A stretch of 64,000 nt of DNA from assembly GCA_014529385.2 (NCBI GenBank), contig CM043954.1, positions 1,904,501 to 1,968,500 of the forward strand, written 5' to 3'. The notes beneath the pieces are model-generated. The model was not told where the DNA came from. It was given only the letters and a program-made list of their open reading frames with translations, and did no database searches. Positions 20,122 to 30,397 of this stretch are shown in pieces. The DNA is from Adiantum capillus-veneris (taxonomy: Eukaryota > Streptophyta > Polypodiopsida > Polypodiales > Pteridaceae). The stretch's first letter is position 1, and every line of letters starts with the position of its first letter. Both the position numbers and the translations under genes were made by a program.

Positions 20122-20637
20122 TTATAACAGACTTGGACACTCCAAGTCAAGATTCTACCACGACACGAAAGAAATTCATTTCAAAACAGTTCACAGTTAA
20201 CAATTGATTCAACACGGCCCGACGGAGCTCCGTGCCTAGAGATATTAGCCCTAGAGACTGGCGCCGCTTTCGGTATTTCTTTTTGTATTAATCTGCAACT
20301 CAAAGTACAAGAGAGTGGGAGGCTTTCACTCTTAGACTCTGCGTCCAGATGCTCTGAGAAGTGGGAAGCCTATCTACTTATTTATTCATTACAAGGGATG
20401 CCAAAAGCAGAGCCCCTAAAAGCTGAAAACTCAAAAGCCTTTTAAATCCAGCCGTAAAAAGCTGCCAGCAATTCCGTCTGCAATTCTGCCACGTCAGCAA
20501 GGCTGTACGGATTCCGTGAACTGTGCCGCAAAACACGGGCTTGTCCTTACACTGCACTGCCACATGTCACTGTAGTCAGCAATTCAGCGGGCAATGTGTA
20601 TGTGTGTACTTGGCAGTCACGTCACCAATTTGTGACA
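20122..20637 (-). mobile_element. Gypsy family G LTR, minus strand
   Basis: The reverse complement parallels the LTR at 56068-56620. It starts tgtcacaaattggtgacg, then shows gcatcccttgtaatgaat, agagtctaagagtg and the segment near the end accggtgcc-like/ttggagtgtccaagtc. The + strand segment cggtatttctttttgtatta marks the transcript start region. An extra 168 bp lies between this LTR and the polypurine tract of the neighbouring remnant (complement acccccctcttgaaag, 20805-20820). Confidence 0.7.
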
Positions 20638-20818
20638 GAGGTACGACCATATCACGAATGTGATTCAACGCTTTGTTTAGCTCGAGAGTTTGAAGCCAAA
20701 AGCAAAAGCAGGAACTCACAAATAGACAAGGATAAAGGTAAGCTCGACAGAGATTACGGTAATAAAGATTTGGCAGAGGAGATCGGCATTGCACTCGTGG
20801 CGGTGACCCCCCTCTTGA

Positions 20819-22948
20819 AAGCACTGTAATCGCCCTCGATTACGCCTGCAAAACAAACAGAAGCCATAAACTGTCTTAGCAGACACTGACTGTTAGTACC
20901 GACGCACTAGGAACACACATCTACACATGTACCAATCGACAGTCATATCACACGACATCACAGGACATCACATGACAAATCAGATTCAACATTCATTCGG
21001 ATCTCAGACCATGATTTTATCGGCAAGGCAATTAGCAATCGCATCTAGATCCACTTAGGACCTTATAGATGCCCGATTGACTAATCCCTATTGCAACCAT
21101 GTCTATCGAGATCATTCAAACCAAAATGCTGTAGTCATTTTGTCTATCAGTTTCTGCACTTAAACAAGTCAACAAGTCAAGAACAAATCAGTATCATATT
21201 ATCGGGAATTCCAGTTCATAAAGTCATACAACAGAATACTGTCAGCTCACAGTATCCCTAAAACTCAAAGAGATATCAGTGACTTTAGTATCAAAAATCG
21301 AGGCAATCTGATGACAAAGGAGCGGAGCAACTCCCCTCTTGTGCATACCCATTGCACCAGATTCCGCCCAAGCTGAGTTCGGGGTTCCATTTAGAGTAGA
21401 CTATGCTAATCCAAATGCTTCAAGGTAAAGATTCACAATCTGAGGAGTATCTTCTAGTTCCTCCCCCTTCATCCACTTCGCATCTAATGCAAGATAGTTC
21501 TTGAATTCAACCAAGAACCGCCTTATCACTTTACCCTTAATCTTTCTGTCTTTATGTGCCAATATCTGTTCGGGAACAAGGATCTCCTTGTTTTCTTCCA
21601 CTTCGGGTTGCTCATCAGGCTCCCCATCTTCGGGCACATCGCCTTTAAAAGGCTTCAAGAGACTCACATGAAAAGCATTGTGTATTCTCCAAGTGTCAGG
21701 CAGCTTCAATCTAAAGGAAACATCATTTATCTTTTCGGAGATCTGGAAAGGTCCATAGTATCGCATACTAAGCTTTGGAAAAAGCCTCTCGTTTCCCTTT
21801 TTCTTTCTTAGGTGTGCCTTCTCAAAACGGAAGAGTAGCCAATTGTTCTCCTCCAATTTCAAATCGCGACGATGGCGATCTGCTGCCTTTTTCTGTCTTT
21901 CTTGAGATTTCTGCAAAGCCTCGCAAACCTTGGCAAAAGCAGTGTCCAAGTTGCGCATGTACTCATCGGCTTAAAAAATCTTATCTTTCGTGCTTGGGAA
22001 GGGTGGAAACTTCGTAGCACCTTCAATAATCTCAAATGGCACCTTCCCCTTCGAACAGTGTATTGTGTTATTGTATTCAAATTCCACCAAAGGTAAATAC
22101 TTTTCCCATTGAGTCTTTTGATCCAAGATGTAAGACTTCAATAAATCTACTACCACTGAATTGGCAATCTTTGATTGCCCGTCAGTCTGCGGGTGGAAAG
22201 ATGACAAGAACTGCAACCGCGTGCCAATGTTCTCCCAAATTGTCTTCGAAAACAAACGTGTGAATCTGGGGTCCGTGTCGGAGACAATCGTCTTGGGCAT
22301 GCCATGTAATTTGAAGATTTGGGCCACAAACGGTCTTGCTAAGTGATCCGGCTTGACCTGTTTTCTTCACCGGAATGAAATGAGCTTGCTTGCTAAATTT
22401 GTCAATAACAGTCCAGATACCATCGTGACCACTCTGTGTTCTCGGGAGATCAAAAATGAAATCCATTGCAATATTTTCCTAGGGGCGGGTGGGTATGGGC
22501 AAAGACTGTAACAATCCCTGTGCTTTATGCATGCCAAACTTGACCTTTTGGTATATCAAGCAACTCCGCTCCTCCACATCCTTCTTGAGTCTCGGCCAAA
22601 AGAAGTATCTCTCTACCCCTCTCAAGGCGGTAGCAATGCCACGGTGACCCGTAAAAGGTGGACAGTGGCATTCGGTCATAACCTTTTCTCTCAACGGCTG
22701 AGTAATGCACAACATGGTTTTCCTCATCAAGTAGCCATCCTGAATGGAATATCCGGCTACTATCTCCCCATTCGTATCCGAGTGAAAATATCTGCAAAAT
22801 CTCTATCAGTGGCATACTGATCGACCATATCCTCGAAGCTCCTATGATGAATCGCGGAAATAGCCAGAACCAACGGCTTTTGGGACAAAGCATCTGCCAC
22901 CAAATTCTTCTGTCCTTGCACATGGACAATCTGGAAGTGAAACTGTGT
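20819..22948 (-). pseudogene. Ty3/gypsy integrase and C-terminal region, frameshifted (family G)
   Basis: Minus-strand remnant in four frames. First comes the integrase zinc-binding region (ECHCPPFTGHRGIATALRG, then a C-x2-C site that has lost one Cys). The core start follows (GIWTVIDKFSKQAHFIPVKK), then core blocks SDTDPRFTRLF and FHPQTDGQS. A C-terminal part (21401-21958) has [33 protein letters not shown] and a chromodomain-like [14 protein letters not shown]. Reverse transcriptase is missing, as the copy is cut at 22948 by a family K fragment. The 3' UTR (21400-20840) parallels 55480-56060. It closely matches the plus-strand element at 51244-56620, so both belong to one family. Confidence 0.88.
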
Positions 22949-23107
22949 TGTAAGGTGCAGCGGAAGTGAATGTTTGAAGTTTGCTCAAGATGAGTGCTCC
23001 GAACTGTGTCAAGGTTCCTTTTACTTACGGAAGGGAGAGCCTTCCGTTTCCTTTAGTGAGAGAGTGCAATGGACACAAACAAAGTGGATGAACGTTGTGA
23101 ATGAAGG
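22949..23107. mobile_element. Family K LTR fragment
   Basis: Starts tgtaaggtgcagcggaagtg and runs about 159 bp as in the complete copies, then stops abruptly at gaatgaagg, where gypsy pol begins. The rest of the LTR is deleted. Confidence 0.8.
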
Positions 23108-25328
23108 AATTCACAAATGAATTCTTTGCTGAAGAAGTGAAATATCTTGGTCATATCATTTCTAAAGATGGAATCAAGGTTCAAGCTATTTCACAATGGC
23201 ATGAACCTAAGAACCTAGAAGAGTTGCATATCTTCGTAGGAATGTCTGGATTTCATTAAGGATTATGCCAAGATAACAGTCCCCATGACTGACCAATATA
23301 AAGGAAAGGGAAAAAAATTTGAGTCGGGGGAAAATCAAAAGAGAAGTATGCAAAAATTAAAGGAAGCAATAGCTACAACTCCAGTTTTTTATATAGTGGA
23401 TCTCAATATACCCTTTGTGGTCGAGATAGATGCTAGTAATTTTGTAGGCGCAGTTCTAACCCAAGAGGGTCAACCAATAGCTTTTGAAAGTAAATAGTTA
23501 GTCCATGCACAACAAAATTACTCAGTATATAAGAGGGAGTGTTGTATGCTATTGTCCATGCATTGAGGAAATGGAAGCGCTATTTATATGTTGCTAAGGT
23601 TATGATAGTGTTTGATTAGGAAAGCATTAAATGGCTTTCCAATCAAACAGAGTTGAAAGGTCGTAAGGCCATATGGGCTCAACTCTTACAAGAGTTTGAT
23701 CATGAGCTTAGGTATCGCAAAGGGAAGGTAGCAAATTCCCTCAGCAGGATGCCTATGATAAATGAATTGAGTTTTACTCGATTTAATAGTGATCTGCTTG
23801 AATCATTAAGAGTGAAATGTCAGGTTGATCCTGCATATTCCAAGATATGGGAAACCATCCAGAAAGGGGATCCAGAACAAGAGGTTTCCAATAAGAATGA
23901 AGCATTGATGGGCGCTTTAATAGGATTTAAGTGGAAGAATTATGCCATAGATGATGGCTATTTATTCTACAATGGTAGAGAATGTGTCCCAAAGGATGAA
24001 GAGATTAGGCGCCAAATACTCTATGAGTGTCATGATAGTCGAAGTGCAGGACACCCAGGTTTAAATTAGACTCGTAGTCTTGTTAAGATGCAGTTTTAAT
24101 GGTCTGGAATGTATAAGGATGTCCTAGAATATGTCATAAATGTAATAAATGCCAAATCAATAAGGTTGAAAGGCTTAAGATGGGAGGACTACTGCATCCA
24201 TTAGACATTCCTTTAGGGAAATGGGAGAGTATCTCCATGGACTTTATAGTTAAATTGCCTAGAATAGAGAGGGGGCACGACTCTGTCTGGGTAATAGTGG
24301 ATTGATTAACCAAATGGCTAGGTTTATTCCTATTCCATTCAAATCTGATGTTAAAACTCTTGAATTGGCTAGATTATTTGTACAAAATCTCTATCGACTA
24401 TATGGTTTACCCACAAACATTGTGTTTGATAGAGATAGGAAGTTTAATAGCCATTATTGGAGAGCTGTTTTGAAGAGGTTGGATACTAAACTAAGTATGA
24501 GCACAACTGAGCATCCTACGGATGGTCATACTGAAAGGGTTAATCAAATCCTAGAAGATATGCTATGAGCATATGTAAGTAAACGGCAAACTAGTTAGGA
24601 AGAGTACTTACCTATAGTAGAGTTTGCTTATAATAGTGTCAAGAACTTTTCCATTGGATGTAGATCATTTATGTTAATGTATGGGTTTTAGCCTAGAGCT
24701 TCTTATGCAGTAGGACTGCAATAGGAAAAAGTTCAGGCAGCTAAAGACTTTTTAGAAGATATGAATGAAATGCTTAAACTTGTTAAAGACATCATTAAAA
24801 GGGCTTAATATACAACAAAGACATATACTAATTTGCATAGAAGGCCTCTTATCTTTGAGGAAGGGGAGCAAATTTATTTAAAAGTGTTTGAAAAGTCTAA
24901 AACCATGAAAATGGGACCATGTCCAAAATTATTACCAAGGTATTGTGGACCTTACACAATACTAAAAAAAGTTTGAGATATGGGTTACAAACTTCAATTA
25001 CCAGAGACAAGTGGCATACATCCAGTATTCCACGTTAGTAGACTCAAAAAGAAATTGGTTCAATCTGACACTCTTATTCAAGATAATCAGATAGTGGAAC
25101 TCATGGATACTCAATTTCTTCCACATGAATCAAAGAAAATACTAGAAACTAAAGAAAAAAGAACTAGAAATACAATTTATAAAGAGTGTTTAGTTAAGTG
25201 GAAAGATTGTACTGAAGAGAGTTCAACATGGGGACGAGTAAGCAGTCTCTGAAAATGGTTCCCCAACTTTGGGAGTATTCCTTCCCAATGAAATTTTCGA
25301 GAACGAAATATTTTTAAGAGGGAAGGAA
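23108..25328 (+). pseudogene. Ty3/gypsy chromovirus-like pol, 3' half, many stops
   Basis: Order on +: end of reverse transcriptase (FFAEEVKYLGHIISKDGIKV), RNase H (FVVEIDASNFVGAVLTQEGQ, QPIAFESK), connection region (HELRYRKGKVANSLSRMP), integrase zinc-binding part (ECHDSRSAGHPG), then integrase core (VFDRDRKFNSHYWRAV, STTEHPTDGHTERVNQ), and a C-terminal region with GIHPVFHVSRLKKKL and chromodomain-like CLVKWKDCTEESSTW. Several in-frame stops make it inactive. It is a different lineage from family G: the protein blocks differ clearly. A polypurine tract (aagagggaaggaa) precedes the LTR at 25329. Confidence 0.88.
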
Positions 25329-25547
25329 TGTGACGTATGCTATATGGAGGAGCACGCACATTGTCGAGCTAGGGGTAATAACCGTGTGAACCTCCCCTTA
25401 GATATTACGAGTTAAATCGTTAAAGCCTACGAGAGCCAGGTGTCAAGGGGGACTCGTGCCTTTCCCATGCAGGGGGGCGACGCTCACTAGGTCTAGAAGG
25501 GATTGGTGTTGGATACCCGTGTGTGTGTGTGTTCTTGCTGAGCGTTG

Positions 25548-25550
<3 letters not shown>

Positions 25551-25586
<36 letters not shown>
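25551..25586. repeat. (CT)n microsatellite in LTR D
   Basis: About 18 CT units. Confidence 0.95.
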
Positions 25587-25589
<3 letters not shown>

Positions 25590-25662
25590 GTCGGTAGGCA
25601 GCTAAGCTTTAGGACCCCATCAGGTGTCATTCTCCTCTTTTCTCTCTTTCTCTCCCTCTACA

Positions 25663-25664
<2 letters not shown>

Positions 25665-25712
<48 letters not shown>
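25665..25712. repeat. (CT)n microsatellite in LTR D
   Basis: About 24 CT units. The other D copy (29545-29646) has only a short CT run here. Confidence 0.95.
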
Positions 25713-25715
<3 letters not shown>

Positions 25716-26204
25716 CTTTGTCTTCAAGGAAATAAAAGGAACCATCTCATTAACGCAAGGAAAGAAGTAAAGATTTGTGGAAGTGTAAAGTTTAGATCTT
25801 CACCATTTCAATTCTGCTGCATCTGACATTGGTATCGGAGCTTTGAAGATTTTGCACTAATCCACTAATCTTTGATTTTTTTTTTTCTCTCTAGTATCTG
25901 AGTGTGAGTTGTAGCGTTTCGCCCAAGAACGATTCTCTCACTCAGGGAACTGTTGGACTTGTCACTGCGTGTAGGGCAGTGCTCCTTGAGCGTAGGAAAT
26001 GCAAACGTATACTGGGGGTTATAGATGTGGTGCGCCTATGAGAGGGTAGTTGACTTGGTTTGGCGCCCGACCACCTCGACATAAAGGAACCCTAACATGG
26101 ATATTTGCAGTCATAACTTCTCAATATGACAAATCGCATCGTTGAAGACATGCATTGAAAACATGAAGATGTTGATTGCGAGTATGAGGATTTGTTAGCG
26201 ACCT

Positions 26205-27105
26205 ATGAAGACAAGGAAGGCTTCCTCATCTTCTTCTGATAGCTCGGATAGCTCATCTTCTTCTAACTCGAGCGATGAGGACAGAAAGGGCAAGAAACAA
26301 CAAAAAGATCATATGTTTTATGCAAAAAGAAAGCACTTTCACAGAGCCAATCAATATGATTTCCTCGACGACAAGGGCAAAAAGGCCAGAGAATTCAAAG
26401 AGGGAGGACATGCAGTAAAGTTTGAGCACTTTTCAGGTTTTCGAGATGCTCCCAAGGCTTTAGCCTTTGTCCAACAGTTTGACATAGCATTTTCTGGAGG
26501 TTGCTATATTGAGCACTCCAAGATTAGACGGGCAACATCCTTTCTGAAAGACAATGCACGGACATGGTGGTCCACTCTTTTGTTAAGGAAACAAGCGCCG
26601 ACAAAGTGGTTGAAATTTAAGAAACTCTTTATTTCTTCATGGCTCACACAAGAATACGAACGAGACGTGATCACTGACTAGAACCATATTCGGATGGTCA
26701 AGACAGAATCTTTGGATTCTTATGTGAGATTTTGGGAAACTTTTCTACCTGCTTCATCCTTTAAGAAGATCAATTCTAAGGAGCAGATTGAGCAGTTTTG
26801 TTGTGGACTTCCCAAAGAAATTCGAGACTATTGTCTTGAAAGGAAGTCCGAGTCCATACAACAGTTGATGGGACATGCGAAGCGGGGATTTGCTATACAT
26901 TCGGGTAACTTGACTTACTCATCATAGGAATCTTCAACAAGTCATAGTAGAAACAAATGACTGAGAGAGAGAGACGACCTCCATTGACAGAAGACCAGAG
27001 AGATGAATATTTCAAAGTAGGAAAGTGTTTTGAATGTGGAGAACAAGGACATATCGCTATACGGTGCCCCAAAAAGGCACAAGAATCAGGACGACTGACA
27101 GATTG
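26205..27105 (+). pseudogene. Ty3/gypsy Gag (family G type), interrupted by stops
   Basis: The first frame has a Ser/Asp-rich N-terminus, then RANQYDFLDDKGKKAREFKE and the capsid block FSGFRDAPKALAFVQQFDIA and NARTWWSTLL. After a stop at 26679 the same reading continues with ESLDSYVRFWETFLPAS, QIEQFCCGLPKEIRDYCLE and LMGHAKRGFAIHSGN. A zinc knuckle CFECGEQGHIAIRC lies near 27030. The same Gag, more damaged, lies at 51271-52090. No protease or polymerase follows: the sequence passes straight to the 3' UTR, so pol was deleted or never present in this copy. Confidence 0.88.
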
Positions 27106-27856
27106 AAAGGACAGTAGGACGAGGCGATACTTGTTCCAGAACAGATTTTAGGTAGAAAATTATGGATGAACCAGCATTATTTTGCTTTATGAATTTATGA
27201 AATAAGACTTTACTGGAAGATGATTTTAAATTTTGAATAAAACTAATGTTTTATGAAAGAATCTGTTAATTCTGGACAGAGAGCATAATTAAGAATGAGA
27301 CGATGATTTTGGAGGAGTGACAGCCCCGAATGAACCTGATTGAATCACGACTGATTCAAAGGAACTGTACTGCACGCATCAAGAGTTCCTGCGGGATGAG
27401 ATGGCCACACAGCTCGAATTGAATGATTGGACCACTTTGTTTATTAGTGATGGATTGGGATCCCGGGATAAGATTCTTGCACACGACAGTGCTTGAGGCG
27501 CATGATTCTCGCATACAACAGTGCTTGAGTTGAAAATCTCTATAGACATGATCGCAATATGGGATTAGTTAACCCGACATCAGTGAGGTGCGGAATGGAT
27601 CTAGATGTGGTTACTAAATATGTTGCTGGCAGTCACGGTCTGAGATTTGGAACGAATATTTCTGTGATGATTTGTCATGTGATGTCTTGTGATGTCATGT
27701 GCAGTGATGTGACTGTCGTCTTTGTACAGGTGCTAGATGTGTCGTGTCTAGTGCGTCGATACTTAGAGTCAGTGTCTACTACTGAACTGGTTTATAGCCG
27801 CTGTTTGTTTTGTAGGCGTAATCGAGGGCGATTACAATTCTTTTAAGAGGGGGGTA
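27106..27856 (+). other. 3' UTR of the gag-only gypsy remnant
   Basis: From about 27360 it parallels 55740-56066 of the full family G element (ctctatagacatgatcgcaatatgg, then ggatctagatg and gcgtaatcgagggcgattac). It ends in the polypurine tract ttttaagaggggggta. Confidence 0.75.
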
Positions 27857-28427
27857 TGTCAAACTGATGACGTGGCATGACAGCCACGGGCGGACAGATG
27901 ACGTGGCATCAAATAGTACGGATTTCTAGATTTTGCGATGGCATGCTGACGTGGCAGACAATACGGATTTCCGCGTTTTGCGTTGACAGTTGCTGATGCG
28001 ATAGATTGTACGGATTTTTGCAAATTATGCCGACTGCTTTTTGGCAGTTTTTGGAGCCCATTGCTTTTTGGGGATTATTGCTTTTAAGTTTAAAGCTTTT
28101 GGATCAAGTTCCTTTTGAGTTCACATGCTTTTGGGGCTCTGCTTTTGGCATCCCTTGTAAGAATAAATAAGCCCTAAGGGCCGTACTCTTCAGAGCCTTT
28201 GGACGCAGAGTCTGAGAGCAGAGGACCCTTCGGGACTTGTACTTTGCTCAAAGATTAATATAAAAGAAATACCAAAAGGGGCGCCAGTCCTTGGGGCCAA
28301 TCTCTCTTGGCACGGAACTACGCTAGCAGGCCGTGTCGACTTTTGAATTGTGAATTGTGAATTGTTTTGAAGTGAATCTCTATTATGCGCGACAGAATCT
28401 AAACTTGGGGTGTCCAAGTTTGTTACT
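27857..28427 (+). mobile_element. Family G 3' LTR
   Basis: Starts tgtcaaactgatgacg after the polypurine tract and ends ccaagtttgttac. It is colinear with 56068-56620, including gacgcagagtctgagag and aaataccaaaaggggcgcc. Confidence 0.8.
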
Positions 28428-29544
28428 GACATCATCTAGAAGGCCATTTATTTGAGATCATCTTATGGCATGCATGGAGTTTGGTACCAGTACCGCACCT
28501 TAAGCAGGAGTGGATGTCATGTGCACATGGCTCTGTGTGCCACTTGGACATGCTTCATCGACTTCCAGAGTCAATTTTGCTTCTATCCCTAGATAGGAGT
28601 GTTTAGAATCCTAGGAGGATTAATATCACCAATTTTGTGAGCCTATTCACAAGAACTACATGTCCGGACGAGTCCATTAGACTAGGTTTTTTAGTTTTGG
28701 GACTCTATTGCATAAATCGACTGTGCAAGGGTTTTGAAAGATGTTATTACACTTCGGTGGGCATTTGACATGACATGCATGTAGTTAGGTTATAAGAATC
28801 CAACGAGCCATTCCTCGCGTCAATCGGATTTCGGGTGGGCAGATGTGCAACAGTTCCACCTAGAAACTTAGCCGAAGTCAAGTTTATTAATAAATCATTT
28901 AAATGATTTATTTTTAAAACTTTGTCCTCCAAGTTTGCCCTACCTAAGTCCTAAAAGGTTCTTAAGCAGAACTTTTACCTATATAGGGAGCATGAGACCT
29001 AGCGTTTTGCATCAAGTGCAGTTGGCGCCAGAGCAGTCCTAGCGTTTTCCTTTAGATCAGCCTTGGCGTTTTTGCATCCTAGCAGCAGATTAGCCCGAGC
29101 GTATCCCCTGGCAACAGATCAACGCAGTGTTTTCAGATTTCAGCCCTTTTCCTTACCAAAACTTACCTAGATTTGTCATTGCTATCCTTCCCGTTGCAGC
29201 CCGGTACTTCGGCAGCCCATTGAGCCTCTTCTCGGCCATTCCCTCACCGCATTGAGTGCTCCCATTGCTGCCCATCATCGGCATCATCAAGATCTGCGTT
29301 TTCAGCCCTTCATTCCTCTCACATTTGGAGCGCAAATCAGCCCTAGATCTACCCCTTGGTGGCCATCTACCACCCACATCCCCGGAGGCGCTTCATCTTG
29401 AAGAGTTACCACGATGACATTCCCCATTCAGGTCAGTAGTGTCTGCATTTAAGGAATTCCATGTGTGTACATTCCATTTATGCAATCAAAAGCAAATACT
29501 ACATTGGCAACGGTGTGGGGGGCCCTTGAGAGGGTTGGTTGGGA
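28428..29544. other. Gap; no gene, partly K/LARD-like motif repeats
   Basis: No protein domain is recognised. From 28995 to 29140 several cctagcgttt(t)gcat words recur with cagatcag. These are the reverse complement of the gcaaaaacgctagg-ctgatctg units of family K LTRs, and resemble the start of the element at 59003. It is probably a decayed relative of one of these. Confidence 0.45.
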
Positions 29545-29646
29545 CCCCATTGGGTGTCATTCTCCTCTTTTCTCTCTTCCTCTCCCTCTACAGACTCTAC
29601 CTCTCTCTCTCATTCCCTCTCTTCAGGGAAATAAAAGGAACCATAT
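29545..29646 (+). mobile_element. Family D LTR, left part (split by a solo LTR)
   Basis: Matches 25615-25745 (ggaccccattgggtgtcatt, gggaaataaaaggaacc) and continues at 30317 after the insertion. The beginning of this LTR is not recognisable. Confidence 0.75.
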
Positions 29647-30099
29647 TGTCACAAGACGGGCATCACGTGCCAATAGAAAAGAACAGACTGAACATGCTTT
29701 TAGCACTTCAATAACAACTGAACTGAAAGAGAGAGACGACACGCGACACGGAGTGGTGAAATTCCACCCCAGAGAGTATTGGCCCCAAACCTTGGCGCCC
29801 CTTTCGGTATTTCTTTATATTGCATCAACACTGTACAAGCCGGCACTCCAGACTCTGCACCTTCTTCAGGAAGCGTGTTAGAGAATGAGCCCTCAACACT
29901 TATTTAAAGGCCCTTGGCCTATGAAAAGCAGTTTACATGAAAAGCCTTTAAACTCAAAAGCTTCTGGTCCAAAAAGCAATGCCAAAAAGCTGCCAGCATA
30001 ATTTATGGAAATCCGTACAGCCTGCCACGTCACCAACCAGCGTAATTTTCAAAAATCTGCCACGTCATCAGCAGCTACACAATCTCTTGTGTGTGTGTG

Positions 30100-30149
<50 letters not shown>

Positions 30150-30311
30150 TGCTTTGTTTTCTTTATGTCACTTGGGTCCCCATCGGACGGGGTCCCCATA
30201 AGTTGGTAGGACTTCTTCTGTTACTTGTTCTTCTTAGGGTTTAGGCCCCTCGGCCAGCATCTGCAAGTTGGCTCCATTCTTTAGGCTTTGGCACATGAGC
30301 AGTTTGTGACA
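29647..30311 (-). mobile_element. Solo LTR of family A, TSD catat
   Basis: 665 bp. The ends tgtcacaagacggg and agtttgtgaca, read on the minus strand, match the A LTRs at 18436-19235. The 5-bp duplication catat is at 29642-29646 and 30312-30316. The flanks join to the same sequence seen unbroken in LTR D at 25740. It lacks most of the telomere-like array and carries (TG)n at 30087-30147 instead. Confidence 0.92.
30087..30147. repeat. (TG)n microsatellite within solo LTR A
   Basis: About 30 TG units, near the place where other A copies have CCCTAAA repeats. Confidence 0.95.
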
Positions 30312-30397
30312 CATATTATTAACGCAAGGAAAGAGATAAAGATTTGTGGATGTGTAAAGTCTAGATCTTCACCATTTCAATTCCGCTGCACCTGACA
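30312..30397 (+). mobile_element. Family D LTR, right part
   Basis: Reads tattaacgcaaggaaagaga to gctgcacctgaca, matching the last part of 25329-25828. No primer-binding site follows. Confidence 0.75.

Larger units (their letters stand above)
25329..25828 (+). mobile_element. Family D LTR
   Basis: 500 bp, starts tgtgacgtatgc after a polypurine tract and ends gcatctgaca. TGGTATCGGAGC (primer-binding-like) follows from 25830. It is therefore the 3' LTR of the pol remnant to its left and may also serve as 5' LTR of the gag remnant to its right. It contains (CT)n at 25551-25586 and 25665-25712. Confidence 0.82.
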
